A DNA stretch of 64,000 nt, taken from Bradyrhizobium septentrionale (GTDB lineage: Bacteria > Pseudomonadota > Alphaproteobacteria > Rhizobiales > Xanthobacteraceae). Location: assembly GCF_011516645.4 (NCBI RefSeq), contig NZ_CP088285.1:248001-312000 (forward strand), written 5' to 3'. Shown piece after piece: positions 8,581-17,980 of this stretch. Both the position numbers and the translations under genes were made by a program. The notes below the pieces were generated by a model. It ran no database searches, was not told where the DNA came from, and saw nothing but the letters and a program-made list of their open reading frames with translations. Position 1 is the stretch's first letter, and each line of letters starts with the position of its first letter.

Positions 8581-10907
8581 GGCTGGCATCGAAGCCGGGA
8601 TTCTGGCTGGTCGCGCAACGCGAATGCCTGTGGCTGTTCCGCGATCGCGTCGCGCTGCTGTTGATTTTCGGCGTGCCGCTGTTTGCGTTCGTGGTGCTCA
8701 CCACCGTGTTCAGCCAGCCGGTGATCCGCGGGCTCGGCGTCACCATCGTCGACGCCGACAAGTCGGATACCTCGCGCGCATTGATGCAGCATGTCGCCGC
8801 GTCGCCGAGTCTCAGAATCGTCGACGATTCCGGATCGCTGTCGACCGCGGTGCAGGACATCCGGTCCGGCAAGGCGATTTCGGCGATCTTCATCCCGCCG
8901 AATTTCGAGCGCGACCTGAAGGCCGATCGCCGTCCTCAGGTCGTCGGCTTCTACAACCAGCAATTCCTGACCGCGGCCGGCATCGCCTCCTCGGGGCTGA
9001 GCGATGCGCTGACCGCCGCGGCGAACGCGGCAGCGCCCGCCAGGCGCGCGGCGCCGGCGCCGTCCTCGATCGGTACGCTGAGCGCGGAGACCATTGCGCT
9101 GGTCAACCCGCAGAAGAACTACGCGCAATTCCTGCTGCGCGCGCTGCTGCCGACCATCATCCATGTCGTGATCACGCTCGCCGCGGGCTATTCGGTCGGC
9201 TCCGAATTCCGCCGCCGCAATGCGCGGGAGTGGCTCGCAAGCGCCGGCGGCGATCCGGTCGCAGCACTTGCCGGCAAGCTGGCGCCGCTGTTCGTGCTCT
9301 TCGTCGTGATCATGCTGGCGCAGCCGCTGGTGCTGGAGGGCGTGCTGCAGATCCCCTTCAAGGGCGACGCGCTGCTGATGATTGCTGCCGGCTCGCTCCT
9401 CATCATCGCCTATCTGTCGGTCGGCGCGCTGCTGCAGCTCCTGGTCGGCGACCTCGCGACCGGGCTGGGACTTGCCGGCCTGATCGCCTCCCCTGCGTTC
9501 GGCTATGCCGGCGTCGGCTTCCCCACCATCGGCATGAATACATTTGCGCAGGTCTGGAGCGCTATCCTGCCGCTGCGCTGGTACATGGCGGTGCTGATGG
9601 GACAGGCGGCGCGCGGGTTGCCGGCAACGGAATCCGCCGTTCCCTTCGCAGCGCTCGCCGGCCTCGCGCTGCTGTTCGCCGGCCTCGCATGGCTGCGGAT
9701 GGCGAGCCTGACGCGCAGGGGCTGGTTTGCGACGGAGAGGCCGGCCGAACCGCCCGTCAGCGAGCAGACACCGCCAGGCGTCGGCGGCGCCTTCATCGGG
9801 GAGTGGCGGCGCGTACTCGGAACACGCAGCGCCTTCACTTTGCTGTTCATCGCCCCGCTGATCTACGGCATCTACTATCCGCAGCCTTATCTGAACCAGA
9901 TCCTGCGCAAGCTGCCGATTGCAGTGGTCGACAATGATCTCAGCGATCTCTCCCGCCAGATCGTCGAGACGCTCGATGCCAGCGGCACGTTGAGCGTGAC
10001 GGTGCGCGCCCGCACGCTGGCGGAGGCACGTACCGCGATCGACCGCGGCGATGCGCTTGCCGCGGTCCAAATTCCGCCTGGCACCGAGCGCGACGTGCTC
10101 AAGGGCATCACCGCCCACATTCCGGTCTACGCCGACGCCACCTATCTGTTCGTCTTCAGATCGACCGCAAGCAGCGTCGCCACCGCGATCGGCACGCTGA
10201 CATCGGAGCTGGTGTCGCGCGGCGGCCGCGCCGACGGAAGTCTGGTCAAGGCGAAGCTCGCGAGCATCAGCCCATCTGACGTTCTGCTGCAACCGATCTT
10301 CAATCCGGTCGGCGGCTATGCGAGCTACATCGTGCCGGCGGCATTCATCCTGATCCTGCAGCAGACGCTCCTTATCGGCGCGGCGATGCTGACCGGCACC
10401 GCGCTGGCCAGCGGCCGCGGCGCGTTGGCCGGCGTGTTCGGGCGCGGCATCGCCCATCTGACGATCTATTTGCCGGCGCTCGCGCTCTATCTGATCGTGC
10501 TGCCGCGCGTCTACGGTTTCTCGACGCTTGGCCAACTGCCGCAGATTTTCGCGCTGGCGACCGTCTTCCTGCTGGCGACGAGTTTTATGGGACAGGCGAT
10601 CGGCGCCTGGTTCACGCGGCCGGAAAACGCCACGATCCTGCTGCTGGCGACCAGCCTGCCGCAATTCTTCACTGCCGGCTTCGCATGGCCGCGCGAGGCC
10701 ATCCCCGCTGCCGCCACCGCGCTGGGCCGGCTGTTCCCGGCCGACTCCGCGATCGACGGACTCGTGCGCATCAACCAGCTCGGCGCCAGCATCTGGGAAG
10801 TCTCGCATGACTGGCTCGGACTGTGGTGTCTGGCGCTGGGCTATTTCGCGCTCGCCGTGATCTCGGCGCTGGTGTTCAAGAGAGGACAGCAACATGCCCA
10901 ACGCTAG
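8577..10907 (+). CDS. Tandem-duplicated ABC-2 type permease
   Basis: This 776-residue membrane protein consists of two ABC-2/YhgE-like permease units, about residues 1-385 and 405-776. Each has an N-terminal membrane helix, a periplasmic domain beginning with a VVDxDxSDxSR-like stretch (VTIVDADKSDTSRAL; AVVDNDLSDLSRQI) and five or so further membrane helices. In ABC-2 exporters such units normally pair with an ATPase. Neither this protein nor its operon contains Walker A or ABC signature motifs. It is sandwiched between two HlyD genes with overlapping codons on both sides. Export of a drug, lipid or envelope component is an inference. Confidence 0.87.
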   Translation: MRLASKPGFWLVAQRECLWLFRDRVALLLIFGVPLFAFVVLTTVFSQPVIRGLGVTIVDADKSDTSRALMQHVAASPSLRIVDDSGSLSTAVQDIRSGKAISAIFIPPNFERDLKADRRPQVVGFYNQQFLTAAGIASSGLSDALTAAANAAAPARRAAPAPSSIGTLSAETIALVNPQKNYAQFLLRALLPTIIHVVITLAAGYSVGSEFRRRNAREWLASAGGDPVAALAGKLAPLFVLFVVIMLAQPLVLEGVLQIPFKGDALLMIAAGSLLIIAYLSVGALLQLLVGDLATGLGLAGLIASPAFGYAGVGFPTIGMNTFAQVWSAILPLRWYMAVLMGQAARGLPATESAVPFAALAGLALLFAGLAWLRMASLTRRGWFATERPAEPPVSEQTPPGVGGAFIGEWRRVLGTRSAFTLLFIAPLIYGIYYPQPYLNQILRKLPIAVVDNDLSDLSRQIVETLDASGTLSVTVRARTLAEARTAIDRGDALAAVQIPPGTERDVLKGITAHIPVYADATYLFVFRSTASSVATAIGTLTSELVSRGGRADGSLVKAKLASISPSDVLLQPIFNPVGGYASYIVPAAFILILQQTLLIGAAMLTGTALASGRGALAGVFGRGIAHLTIYLPALALYLIVLPRVYGFSTLGQLPQIFALATVFLLATSFMGQAIGAWFTRPENATILLLATSLPQFFTAGFAWPREAIPAAATALGRLFPADSAIDGLVRINQLGASIWEVSHDWLGLWCLALGYFALAVISALVFKRGQQHAQR

Positions 10908-11865
10908 GCGCATCGCCCTGATCGCGGTCCCGCTTGTGCTCGTCGCGGGCGCGCTGATCTATTTCGAGAAGCGCGCGACGTCGTCGCCCGCAACCGTCGG
11001 TATCGTCCGCTCGACCGAAGTCAGGGTCGAGCCGGAGGTGAACGGCCAGCTGGTGTCGATCGCGGTCGAGAAAGGCGCGCAGGTGCATGCAGGCGACGTT
11101 CTGGCGAAGCTTTCCGCGATCGAATTGACCGCGCAAGCCGACCAGGCGCGGGCCGCCCTTGCCGCTGCCGTCGCAAGCCGCAACAATGTCTATGCCGGCG
11201 TGCGCCGCGAGCAGATCGATTCCCTTAAGGCGGCCATCTCCAAGGCCAATTCGCGCCTCGACTATGTGGAGGTCCAGCTCAAGCGGATCAGCACATTGGC
11301 GAGCCAGAGTTTTGAAACCCAGCAGGCGCTCGACCAGGCGGTAAATGACGTTGCCGCGGCACGCGCCGGCGTGGCGGCAGCCCAGGCCAATTACGACGCC
11401 GCGGTGGCCGGGCCGACCAAGGAGGAGCGCGCCATCGCCGACGCGCAGGTGCAGGCGGCCGCGGCCGCCGTCGCGGTGCTCGAGCGCCGGCTCGACAAGA
11501 TGGTGTTGCGCGCGCCGGCCGACGGCGTGGTCAGCGTGATCGCTGCGGAAGTGGGCGAGAACGTTCGCGCGGGCCAGCCGATCCTGATGGTGGCGGCGGC
11601 CGGCAAGCAATGGATGTCGTTCAACGTGCGCGAGGACCATCTCGACGGCCTTGCGATCGGAAAGACCGTGAACGTGATCCGGAATGCCGCCGCCGGCACC
11701 ACCAAGGCCGCCATCACCGAATTGCGGCCGCTCGGCACCTTCGCCACCTGGCAGGCCGAGCGCGTGATCGGCGATCACGACCGCAACACGCTGCGGCTGC
11801 GTCTCGATCCCGCCGGCGCCGCGGAAGGCCTCGAGCCTGGCATGACCGTCCGGATCGAGCGATGA
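10894..11865 (+). CDS. HlyD family periplasmic adaptor, second of the operon
   Basis: This 323-residue adaptor has an N-terminal anchor (IALIAVPLVLVAGALIYF), a lipoyl half-motif (VNGQLVSIAVEKGAQVHAG), a coiled-coil hairpin (about residues 80-190) and a barrel half (APADGVVSVIAAEVGENVRAG). It differs clearly from the first HlyD of the operon (7507-8580). Its start lies inside the end of the permease gene (14-base overlap) after the site GAGGACAGCAAC. Having two different adaptors around one double permease suggests a heteromeric adaptor ring, which is inference. Confidence 0.9.
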   Translation: MPNARRIALIAVPLVLVAGALIYFEKRATSSPATVGIVRSTEVRVEPEVNGQLVSIAVEKGAQVHAGDVLAKLSAIELTAQADQARAALAAAVASRNNVYAGVRREQIDSLKAAISKANSRLDYVEVQLKRISTLASQSFETQQALDQAVNDVAAARAGVAAAQANYDAAVAGPTKEERAIADAQVQAAAAAVAVLERRLDKMVLRAPADGVVSVIAAEVGENVRAGQPILMVAAAGKQWMSFNVREDHLDGLAIGKTVNVIRNAAAGTTKAAITELRPLGTFATWQAERVIGDHDRNTLRLRLDPAGAAEGLEPGMTVRIER

Positions 11866-12056
11866 AGCGCGCGACGCTCGGCGGCGAACCGCTGTGACGT
11901 GCGCGTCGCCGCGATGCATTTCAAAAGCCTTTGTCGGCCCACCCCGCCCGACAGTCATCCAGCTGTCAGGAGATTGAGACAAGAAGACAGCAGCGTCGGC
12001 CGGCTCGGCCCTTGTGGCACTCGACCCGACGCTACACCAAAGATGGAGGCGCGGCC

Positions 12057-13454
12057 GTGAAGCACATTCGTTCAGGACGGAAAGTACATCTTGCAGCGAT
12101 GCTCTTCGGTGTGGCGGCTTTGGCGATGCTCCCGCCATCGATGGCGTCAGCGCAAACCACGTCAGTGCCGGCCGGCAACAAGCCCTTCCTGACCCTCGAC
12201 GGAAAGCCGCCGCTCGTCATCGGGCATCGCGGCGTGCCGGGCCTGGTGCCCTAGGAGACCGAGGCATCGTATGAGCTCGCCGCCGATCTCGGAACGGACG
12301 CGCTCGAAGAAGACCTGCACCTGACCAGGGATTGCGTGCTGGTGGCGCGTCACAACCCGTGGCTCGGCGACAATACCAACATTGCCGAGGTGGCGAAGAC
12401 CAATGCAGCGGTCGCGGCCCGCAAGCGCACGACGCCGGGCGTCCGCCTCAAGCCGAACTGGACCCAGCTTCCCACCACCGGACCTGCCGAATTCCCCACC
12501 GATCTGATCGATCCGGCCGATCCCAAATCGGTGCTGAAAGCGCTGATCGTCGACGGCGATGACCATACCAATGATTGGTCGATCACCGACTTCACCATGG
12601 CCGAGCTGAAGGACTGGATTGCCGGCACCACCTATGATGCGGCCAACGAAAGGCCGAAGCTGTTCAACGGCAAATTCCCGATCATCAGTTTCCAGGACGT
12701 CATCGACATCGCCAAGGCCAAGAGCAAGGCTGTGGGGCGTCCCATCATGGTCTATCCGGAAACCAAGAATCCGACCTGGAACAATGCCCAGGCCATCGCC
12801 AATGGCTGCGGTGCGCCCGGCAGCCATCCACTCGAGGATGCCCTGATCAAGATCATCAAGGAGAACGGCCTCAACGCGAAGGACGCTCCGATCATCGTTC
12901 AGAGCTTTGAGCCCGGCAGCCTGAAATACATGCGCAGCCATGGACTGGAAACGCGGCAGGTCCAGCTGGTGGACGGCAACGGCGTCGACTTCAAGACCGG
13001 CAAGGTCCTCTTGAACAACATCGCCACGTCCCGTCCGTACGACTGGACTATCGCCGGCGACTCGCGCGGCTTCGATGCGATGCTGACCCCTGATGGCCTC
13101 GCGGAGATCAAGACCTATGCCGACGGCATCGGTCCGTGGAAGGCCTATATCGTTCCGTTGAAGATCTCACCCTGGAAGGACAGCAACGCCGACGGCAAGC
13201 CGTACAAGGGATCGACGCCGGAGGCCTCGACGCAGGAAGCAACCAGCGTCATTGCCGATGCGCACAAGCTCGGGCTGTTCGTGCATGTCTTCACCTTCCG
13301 GAACGAGAAGAAATATCTGGCGGCCGACTATCGCGGCGATCCGGGCCTGGAATATCTGAAGTTCTTCCGCCTCGGCGTGGATGGGGTCTTCACGGATTTC
13401 ACCCACACCGGAGTTGCCGCCCGTGCGGCCTATCTCCGCGAACTGGGCTGGTGA
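12057..13454 (+). pseudogene. Glycerophosphodiester phosphodiesterase interrupted by an in-frame amber codon
   Basis: One continuous frame starts at GTG 12057 after the site GGAGGC and ends at 13454, but codon 66 is TAG (12252-12254). Upstream of it lie a signal peptide (residues 4-33) and the catalytic start VIGHRGVPGLVP. Downstream the frame resumes at once with ETEASYELAADLGTDALEED, then LHLTRD and the rest of a GlpQ-like barrel. The stop replaces the Glu normally found in the PE(N/E)T motif after HRG, consistent with a GAG to TAG change. The intact enzyme would release glycerol 3-phosphate from phospholipid head groups in the periplasm. It may be a recent pseudogene, be read through, or reflect a base error. 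Confidence 0.8.
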
Positions 13455-13615
13455 TGCCGGCCATGCGAAGGCCGCGGATGCATGCCGTGCAGCACCGCGG
13501 TCACACGTTCATCTGAAAGCGATGCTGTCCGGCCTGTGGCCGATGGCAAGGCGCGAGCCGAAGCGCCTCGCGCTCTGGCTCCTAAGCGCGGCCGGAAGGG
13601 TACACAGCCTCCGCC

Positions 13616-15181
13616 TCACTTCCCCTTGAGCACCAGCGCGCTGGTCAGGTCGCCGAGCGGCTTCTGACCATGAGCGGCGATCGCAGCGTCGCGCACGGTG
13701 ATGCCGTGCAGCGTCGGCAGTTCGAAGCGGCGCGTGATGAAGCGCAGGATCGATGTCGTGTCCATCGGCGTATGGTCGACATAACCGCGGCGGGCATAGG
13801 GAGAGACGATGATGGCCGGGATGCGTGAGCCAGGGCCCCACCGATCGCCCTTGGGGGGCGCCACGTGATCCCACAGGCCGCCATTCTCGTCATGGGTGAT
13901 GACGACCAGCATATGCGGCCATTGCGGGCTCTTCTCGAGATGCGCGACGACATCGGCGATATGGCTGTCGCCGGCCTGGATATCGGCATAGCCCGAATGT
14001 TCGTTGAGGTCGCCCTGCGGCTTGTAGAAGGAAACCTGCGGCAGCTTGCCGTCGTCGATCGCCTTGATGAACTCCTTGCCCGCCAGGCCGCCGTCAAGCA
14101 GATGCTCGGCACGGGCCGCGGTGCCCGGGGCGAAGCTCGCATAGTAATTGAGCGGCTGGTGGTGATACTGGAAGTTCGGCACCGGCGACTTGTTGCCATG
14201 GTCGAGCACATCCTGCCAGGCCCCGCCATACCAGGCCCACGTCACGTGCTTGAGGCTGAGCAAATCTCCGATGGTCGGCTCGATCTGCGGCACAAGCGTC
14301 GTCGCATTCTTCGGATCCGCATAGGCCTTGTCGCCATCCTTCGCGGGGTCGTTGCCGCTCGGCTGATAGGGCGGCTGCATGGTGTTCACGGCGTAGAAAT
14401 CAGGGGTGAGATTGCCGTCGCCGGCATATTTCGGAATGCCGTCCATCGCCGATATCGGCGAGTTGGCGGCCTGCGTCAACGTCACGCCATCGCGTTCGAC
14501 AACCGAGATCGACGGCTTGGCGGGGTTGGTATCGGCACGGGGATAGTAAGGGACGCAGGCGCAGACCAACCATTGATGGTTGAGGAAGGAGCCGCCGAAG
14601 GCCCCCATGAAGAAATTGTCGGCCAGCACATATTTCTCGGCCAGCTTCCACATCGCCAATTTCGATCCGTCCCAGAGGCTCATCACCAGGGCGCCCGAGT
14701 CGGCATGGGCGACGAATTTGTCGTTACGTCCGCCATTGATCTGCATCTGGTTCTGATAGAAGCGGTGCCAGAGGTCGCGCGTGATGGTGCCGTAGCTCAG
14801 CTTGAAGCCCTTCGGGTCGTCAGCATAGAAGGGGCGATTGGGCAGATGCTCGGTCTCGGCCTGGGTGATCGGCGGCGTGACACCCTTGGCGGTCAGGCCT
14901 TCCCAGATCGGCGGCAACTCACGGAACGGCTTGCCGTCGCGATCGCGCTGGATCCGCGTCGAGGCGGACGCCTTGGCCACGCCATTCGCGCCCGGAAAAC
15001 GGCCGTAGAGATTGTCGAAGCTGCGGTTCTCCGCATAGATCACGACGACAGTGTCGATCAGCGCCAGATCGCCGGCGGCATCCTTCTTGGGGCCCGGACT
15101 GTCCCCGGCCGCCAGCGCCGGACCGCACGCACCGATGAAGAAACTCGATACAAAAACGACAACCGCCGATTTCGTTCGCAT
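13616..15181 (-). CDS. Phospholipase C / acid phosphatase type phosphoesterase (PF04185-like)
   Basis: This 521-residue exported protein has a signal peptide (residues 1-26) and the family start VVIYAENRSFDNLYG, where Glu and Asn belong to the metal and active site. Later metal-binding segments follow (VITHDENGGLWDHV, GPGSRIPAIIVSPYA). The family includes phosphatidylcholine-specific phospholipases C and AcpA acid phosphatases. ATG at 15181 is preferred over GTG at 15196 because AGGGGG lies at ideal spacing. It converges with the broken glycerophosphodiesterase gene; together they would recover phosphate and glycerol from phospholipids, which is inference. Confidence 0.88.
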   Translation of the reverse strand: MRTKSAVVVFVSSFFIGACGPALAAGDSPGPKKDAAGDLALIDTVVVIYAENRSFDNLYGRFPGANGVAKASASTRIQRDRDGKPFRELPPIWEGLTAKGVTPPITQAETEHLPNRPFYADDPKGFKLSYGTITRDLWHRFYQNQMQINGGRNDKFVAHADSGALVMSLWDGSKLAMWKLAEKYVLADNFFMGAFGGSFLNHQWLVCACVPYYPRADTNPAKPSISVVERDGVTLTQAANSPISAMDGIPKYAGDGNLTPDFYAVNTMQPPYQPSGNDPAKDGDKAYADPKNATTLVPQIEPTIGDLLSLKHVTWAWYGGAWQDVLDHGNKSPVPNFQYHHQPLNYYASFAPGTAARAEHLLDGGLAGKEFIKAIDDGKLPQVSFYKPQGDLNEHSGYADIQAGDSHIADVVAHLEKSPQWPHMLVVITHDENGGLWDHVAPPKGDRWGPGSRIPAIIVSPYARRGYVDHTPMDTTSILRFITRRFELPTLHGITVRDAAIAAHGQKPLGDLTSALVLKGK

Positions 15182-15306
15182 TCCAGCCCCCTGCACTCAC
15201 CGGATTGTTGCTATCGTTCCGTTCGGTCTTCGTCATAGCCCAGACGCTCGGCAAAGGCACCTTCGGATCGCCATGACGATGTCCAGCCATAGGCGCGGTT
15301 TGCAAC

Positions 15307-16533
15307 ATGCGGATTAAGTATCGGGCTTTCGCGTCCGCGATGGTGCTGCTGGCTTTGACCATCGGTCCCGGCCAGGCCAGGCAGGAAATGTCGCGTGCCG
15401 AGGCGCGCCGGCTGGCCGAGCGGCTCAGCGCACTCGGTCAGGCTCTATTTTTCGATCCATCTCTCTCGCCGTCCGGCAAGCTCGCCTGTTCGTCCTGCCA
15501 CGATCCCGCCCACGGTTTCGGCCCGGCCAATGCCATGCCGGTGCAACTGGGAGGTGGCGACCTGCGTCAGCCGGGGGTGCGCGCCGTCCCCTCCCTGAAA
15601 TATCTGCAGGTGGTGCCGTCCTTCACCGAGCATTTCCATGATTCCGAGGACGAGGCCGACGAAAGCGTCGACAATGGCCCGACGGGTGGCCTCACCTGGG
15701 ATGGGCGGGTCGACCGTGGTGCCGACCAGGCCAGGATTCCACTGCTCTCGGATTTCGAGATGGGCAATCGAGACGAGGCCGACGTGGCCCGCCGGGTGCT
15801 CGCGGCAGGCCATGGCAAGGCGATCGCGGCCATTGTCGGGCCCAGGAAGGCCGCCAATCCCGCCACCGCGTACAAGACGGCCCTCAAGGCACTCGAAGTG
15901 TACCAGCAGGACTATCCGACTTTTTATCCCTATTCGAGCAAATATGACGCGGTGCTGGCCGGCAAGGCCGAACTCACGCCCGCGGAAGCGCGGGGGCTCG
16001 ACCTGTTCAATGCAGCGAACAAGGGCAATTGCGCCTCCTGCCACATCAGCCGGCGGGGCAATGACGGCACCCCGCCGCAGTTCACCGATTACGGACTGAT
16101 TGCTCTCGGCGTGCCGCGCAATCCCGACATTCCCGCCAACAAGGACCCGGCCTATTTCGACCTCGGCCTCTGCGGACCCCTGCGCACGGATTTCCTGAAG
16201 CGCGAAGACTATTGCGGCCTCTTCCGTACCCCGACACTCCGCAATGTCGCGCTACGCCAGACCTTCTTTCACAACGGCGCGGTGCATTCCCTGCGCGACG
16301 TCGTGCGGTTCTATGTCGAGCGGGAAACCCGGCCCGAGCGTTGGTACCCGCGCAAGGTCGACGGCAGCATCGACAAATATGACGATCTGCCCGACAGGCC
16401 AAAGGCCAACGTCTGCTTGGATCCGCCGTTTGACCGCAAGGCTGGAGATGAGCCAGCACTGACGTCCGCCGAGATCGACGATGTCGTCGCCTTTCTCGGG
16501 ACGCTGACCGACGGATATCAGCCGGCGAAGTGA
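15307..16533 (+). CDS. Di-heme cytochrome c peroxidase / MauG family protein
   Basis: This 408-residue periplasmic protein has a signal peptide (residues 1-24) and two c-type haem motifs, CSSCH at residues 61-65 and CASCH at 242-246. This is the pattern of bacterial di-heme peroxidases and MauG-like enzymes. It would reduce hydrogen peroxide with electrons from a small cytochrome or oxidise a protein substrate. Other family segments are PSLKYLQ, GGLTWDGRVD and FRTPTLRNVALRQTFFHNGA. It is divergent from the phospholipase C gene with a 125-base promoter gap, so shared regulation is possible. Confidence 0.9.
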   Translation: MRIKYRAFASAMVLLALTIGPGQARQEMSRAEARRLAERLSALGQALFFDPSLSPSGKLACSSCHDPAHGFGPANAMPVQLGGGDLRQPGVRAVPSLKYLQVVPSFTEHFHDSEDEADESVDNGPTGGLTWDGRVDRGADQARIPLLSDFEMGNRDEADVARRVLAAGHGKAIAAIVGPRKAANPATAYKTALKALEVYQQDYPTFYPYSSKYDAVLAGKAELTPAEARGLDLFNAANKGNCASCHISRRGNDGTPPQFTDYGLIALGVPRNPDIPANKDPAYFDLGLCGPLRTDFLKREDYCGLFRTPTLRNVALRQTFFHNGAVHSLRDVVRFYVERETRPERWYPRKVDGSIDKYDDLPDRPKANVCLDPPFDRKAGDEPALTSAEIDDVVAFLGTLTDGYQPAK

Positions 16534-16573
16534 AGGCTCACACCGAGCCCGGCACCCGGTCGTGGCGTCAGCC

Positions 16574-16780
16574 TCAGCCGGATTTTTTGGGCAACCCGAG
16601 AAGGCCTGCGACCGCCTCGGCCCCTTTGCCGGAAGCAGAGACTTCCCCATTGTCCCTGACCTCCAGGACAGCGCCATTGGAGAAACTGAGGGACCAGCCA
16701 TCATCCGTGCCGTTCCGGCGCCGATCGGTCAGCTCAATGCCAGCTGCGGAAATCACTGCGGTGGCCTTGTCGACGTCCAT
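16574..16780 (-). CDS. Small hypothetical protein
   Basis: This 68-residue soluble protein has no recognised family. Its pattern (WSLSFSNGAVLEVRDNGEVSASG) suggests a short antiparallel beta sheet. ATG at 16780 follows AGAGGTG at proper spacing, whereas the upstream GTG at 16789 has none. It converges with the di-heme peroxidase gene. No function can be assigned. Confidence 0.6.
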   Translation of the reverse strand: MDVDKATAVISAAGIELTDRRRNGTDDGWSLSFSNGAVLEVRDNGEVSASGKGAEAVAGLLGLPKKSG

Positions 16781-16853
16781 GGTCGTCACCTCTTGCAGGC
16801 GTCGGAATATTCTTCCTCGGCCAATGGATCGTGAAGTCGAGGCACTCTAGAGC

Positions 16854-16952
16854 GTTTTCGAGCGAAGTGGATACCGCTTCGCGTGAAGAAAACGCGTCAA
16901 AACAAGAATCTAGAGCTCCGTTCCGATTCCATCGGAACGGAAAGAGCTCTGG
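16854..16952. repeat. Family A repeat, copy 2
   Basis: This copy begins TAGAGCGTTTTCGAGCGAAG, identical to copy 1 over that stretch. It continues with the GAAAACGCGTCAA arm and ends in an imperfect palindrome (16910-16952; CCGTTCCGAT pairs with ATCGGAACGG, with AGAGCTC arms). Unlike the copies at 6133 and 63443 it does not touch a coding region. It lies between the leftward small gene and the PRC-barrel gene. Confidence 0.8.
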
Positions 16953-17064
16953 AGGAAGGGATTGGCGGCAGTATGAACCAGGCGGAGGTTTCCGCAACAT
17001 CAAGTATGAGTCCGCGGCGTCTCGTGCGACAGCAGACGAGCTGACTTTCGTGCAAGGCACAACA

Positions 17065-17093
17065 AAACGCGCCCGGCAGCACCGGGCGCGTTT
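17065..17093 (-). terminator. Intrinsic terminator of the PRC-barrel gene
   Basis: A 12-bp perfect stem (AAACGCGCCCGG with CCGGGCGCGTTT, 5-base loop) lies 25 bases past the stop of the leftward gene at 17118. On that strand it is followed by TGTTGT. The strong stem and position support a terminator. Confidence 0.75.
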
Positions 17094-17117
17094 GGCTTTC
17101 ACAGCATGCGATGCGCG

Positions 17118-17636
17118 TTAATCGGTGGCGTATTTGAACTCCGGCATCGCCTTCAGCTCATCCTTGGTCGCAGCGAACACCGCGTGGTCCGGATACCAGG
17201 GATTCGGCTTCGACGTCGCGGCAGCAGGTGCCGCGCCCGTGGTGGTCGTCGACTTGGTTGTGCTGCCGGTGTTCGACGCGCCGGTATAGGCGATCGGCTC
17301 GCTTGCGAACTTCACCTTGTCGAGCGGCACGGCGACCAGATGCTCGCCGACGCCAAGGAAGCCGCCGACGCCGATCACGACTGCCTTGATGGCACCGTCC
17401 TTGTCCATCAGCAGATCATTGATCGAGCCGACGCTCTCGTTCTTGTCGTTGTACACGCTGAGGCCGACGACCTTGGAGGCGCGCCAATTGCCCTGATACG
17501 AGGCTGGTGACGTGGTCGATGTCGTCGATGCCGCCGGAGACATCTTGTCGCCCTTGTCGGTCGGCGTCTGCGCAAAGGCTGCGGTTGCAAGCAGCGCGGT
17601 GCCGGCAACGCCGGCAATGATGGATTTCATCAACAT
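17118..17636 (-). CDS. Secreted PRC-barrel domain protein
   Basis: This 172-residue protein has a signal peptide (residues 3-22) and a PRC-barrel core (WRASKVVGLSVYNDKNESVG, then AVVIGVGGFLGVGEHLVAVP). A Thr/Ala-rich linker follows (about residues 112-138), then a short tail. PRC-barrels are beta domains used in ribosome maturation and in many poorly known envelope proteins of Rhizobiales. ATG at 17636 follows GAGGAGAGCCAT; a second ATG lies two codons later. A relative with the same GGFLGxG core is encoded at 17981-18382. Confidence 0.85.
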   Translation of the reverse strand: MLMKSIIAGVAGTALLATAAFAQTPTDKGDKMSPAASTTSTTSPASYQGNWRASKVVGLSVYNDKNESVGSINDLLMDKDGAIKAVVIGVGGFLGVGEHLVAVPLDKVKFASEPIAYTGASNTGSTTKSTTTTGAAPAAATSKPNPWYPDHAVFAATKDELKAMPEFKYATD

Positions 17637-17980
17637 ATGGCTCTCCTCATTTCGCAAAATCGATGCAGGGAAAACCCGTCATCTCGGCAACCGTTCCTAC
17701 CGGGCCTGCGATCAAAAGCCGCCCCACTACTCGGGAACGTCACTTGGGAACGCGGTGGAAGCGATGCAGCAAACCGGAGCGTGTGGACGTCAAGCGCAGG
17801 GAAACGCTGCGGTGCTTGACGAGAGCGATCTTGATCTCTCAAGTAAGTTGCGGTTGAGCCTCACGACTGCGCCGGACGCGCAGTCCCCGATGTGACGATG
17901 TTTGGCTCACTAAGTCGTCCCGGCGAACCGCGCTGCACAGGCTGGCGCTCGCCGCAATGTTTGCGCGAAGTGCTGCGCGC
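17637..17980. other. 344-base intergenic stretch between two PRC-barrel genes
   Basis: No supported gene, hairpin or known repeat was seen here. It should hold the promoter of the gene starting at 17636 and the 3' end region of the gene stopping at 17981. Confidence 0.4.

Noticed and set aside
8553..10913. A 786-codon open frame on the minus strand
   Set aside because: It is antiparallel to the ABC-2 permease gene, with glutamine/arginine-rich composition and no family resemblance.
13865..15238. A 457-codon plus-strand frame
   Set aside because: It is antisense to the phospholipase C-type gene, which has full motif support.
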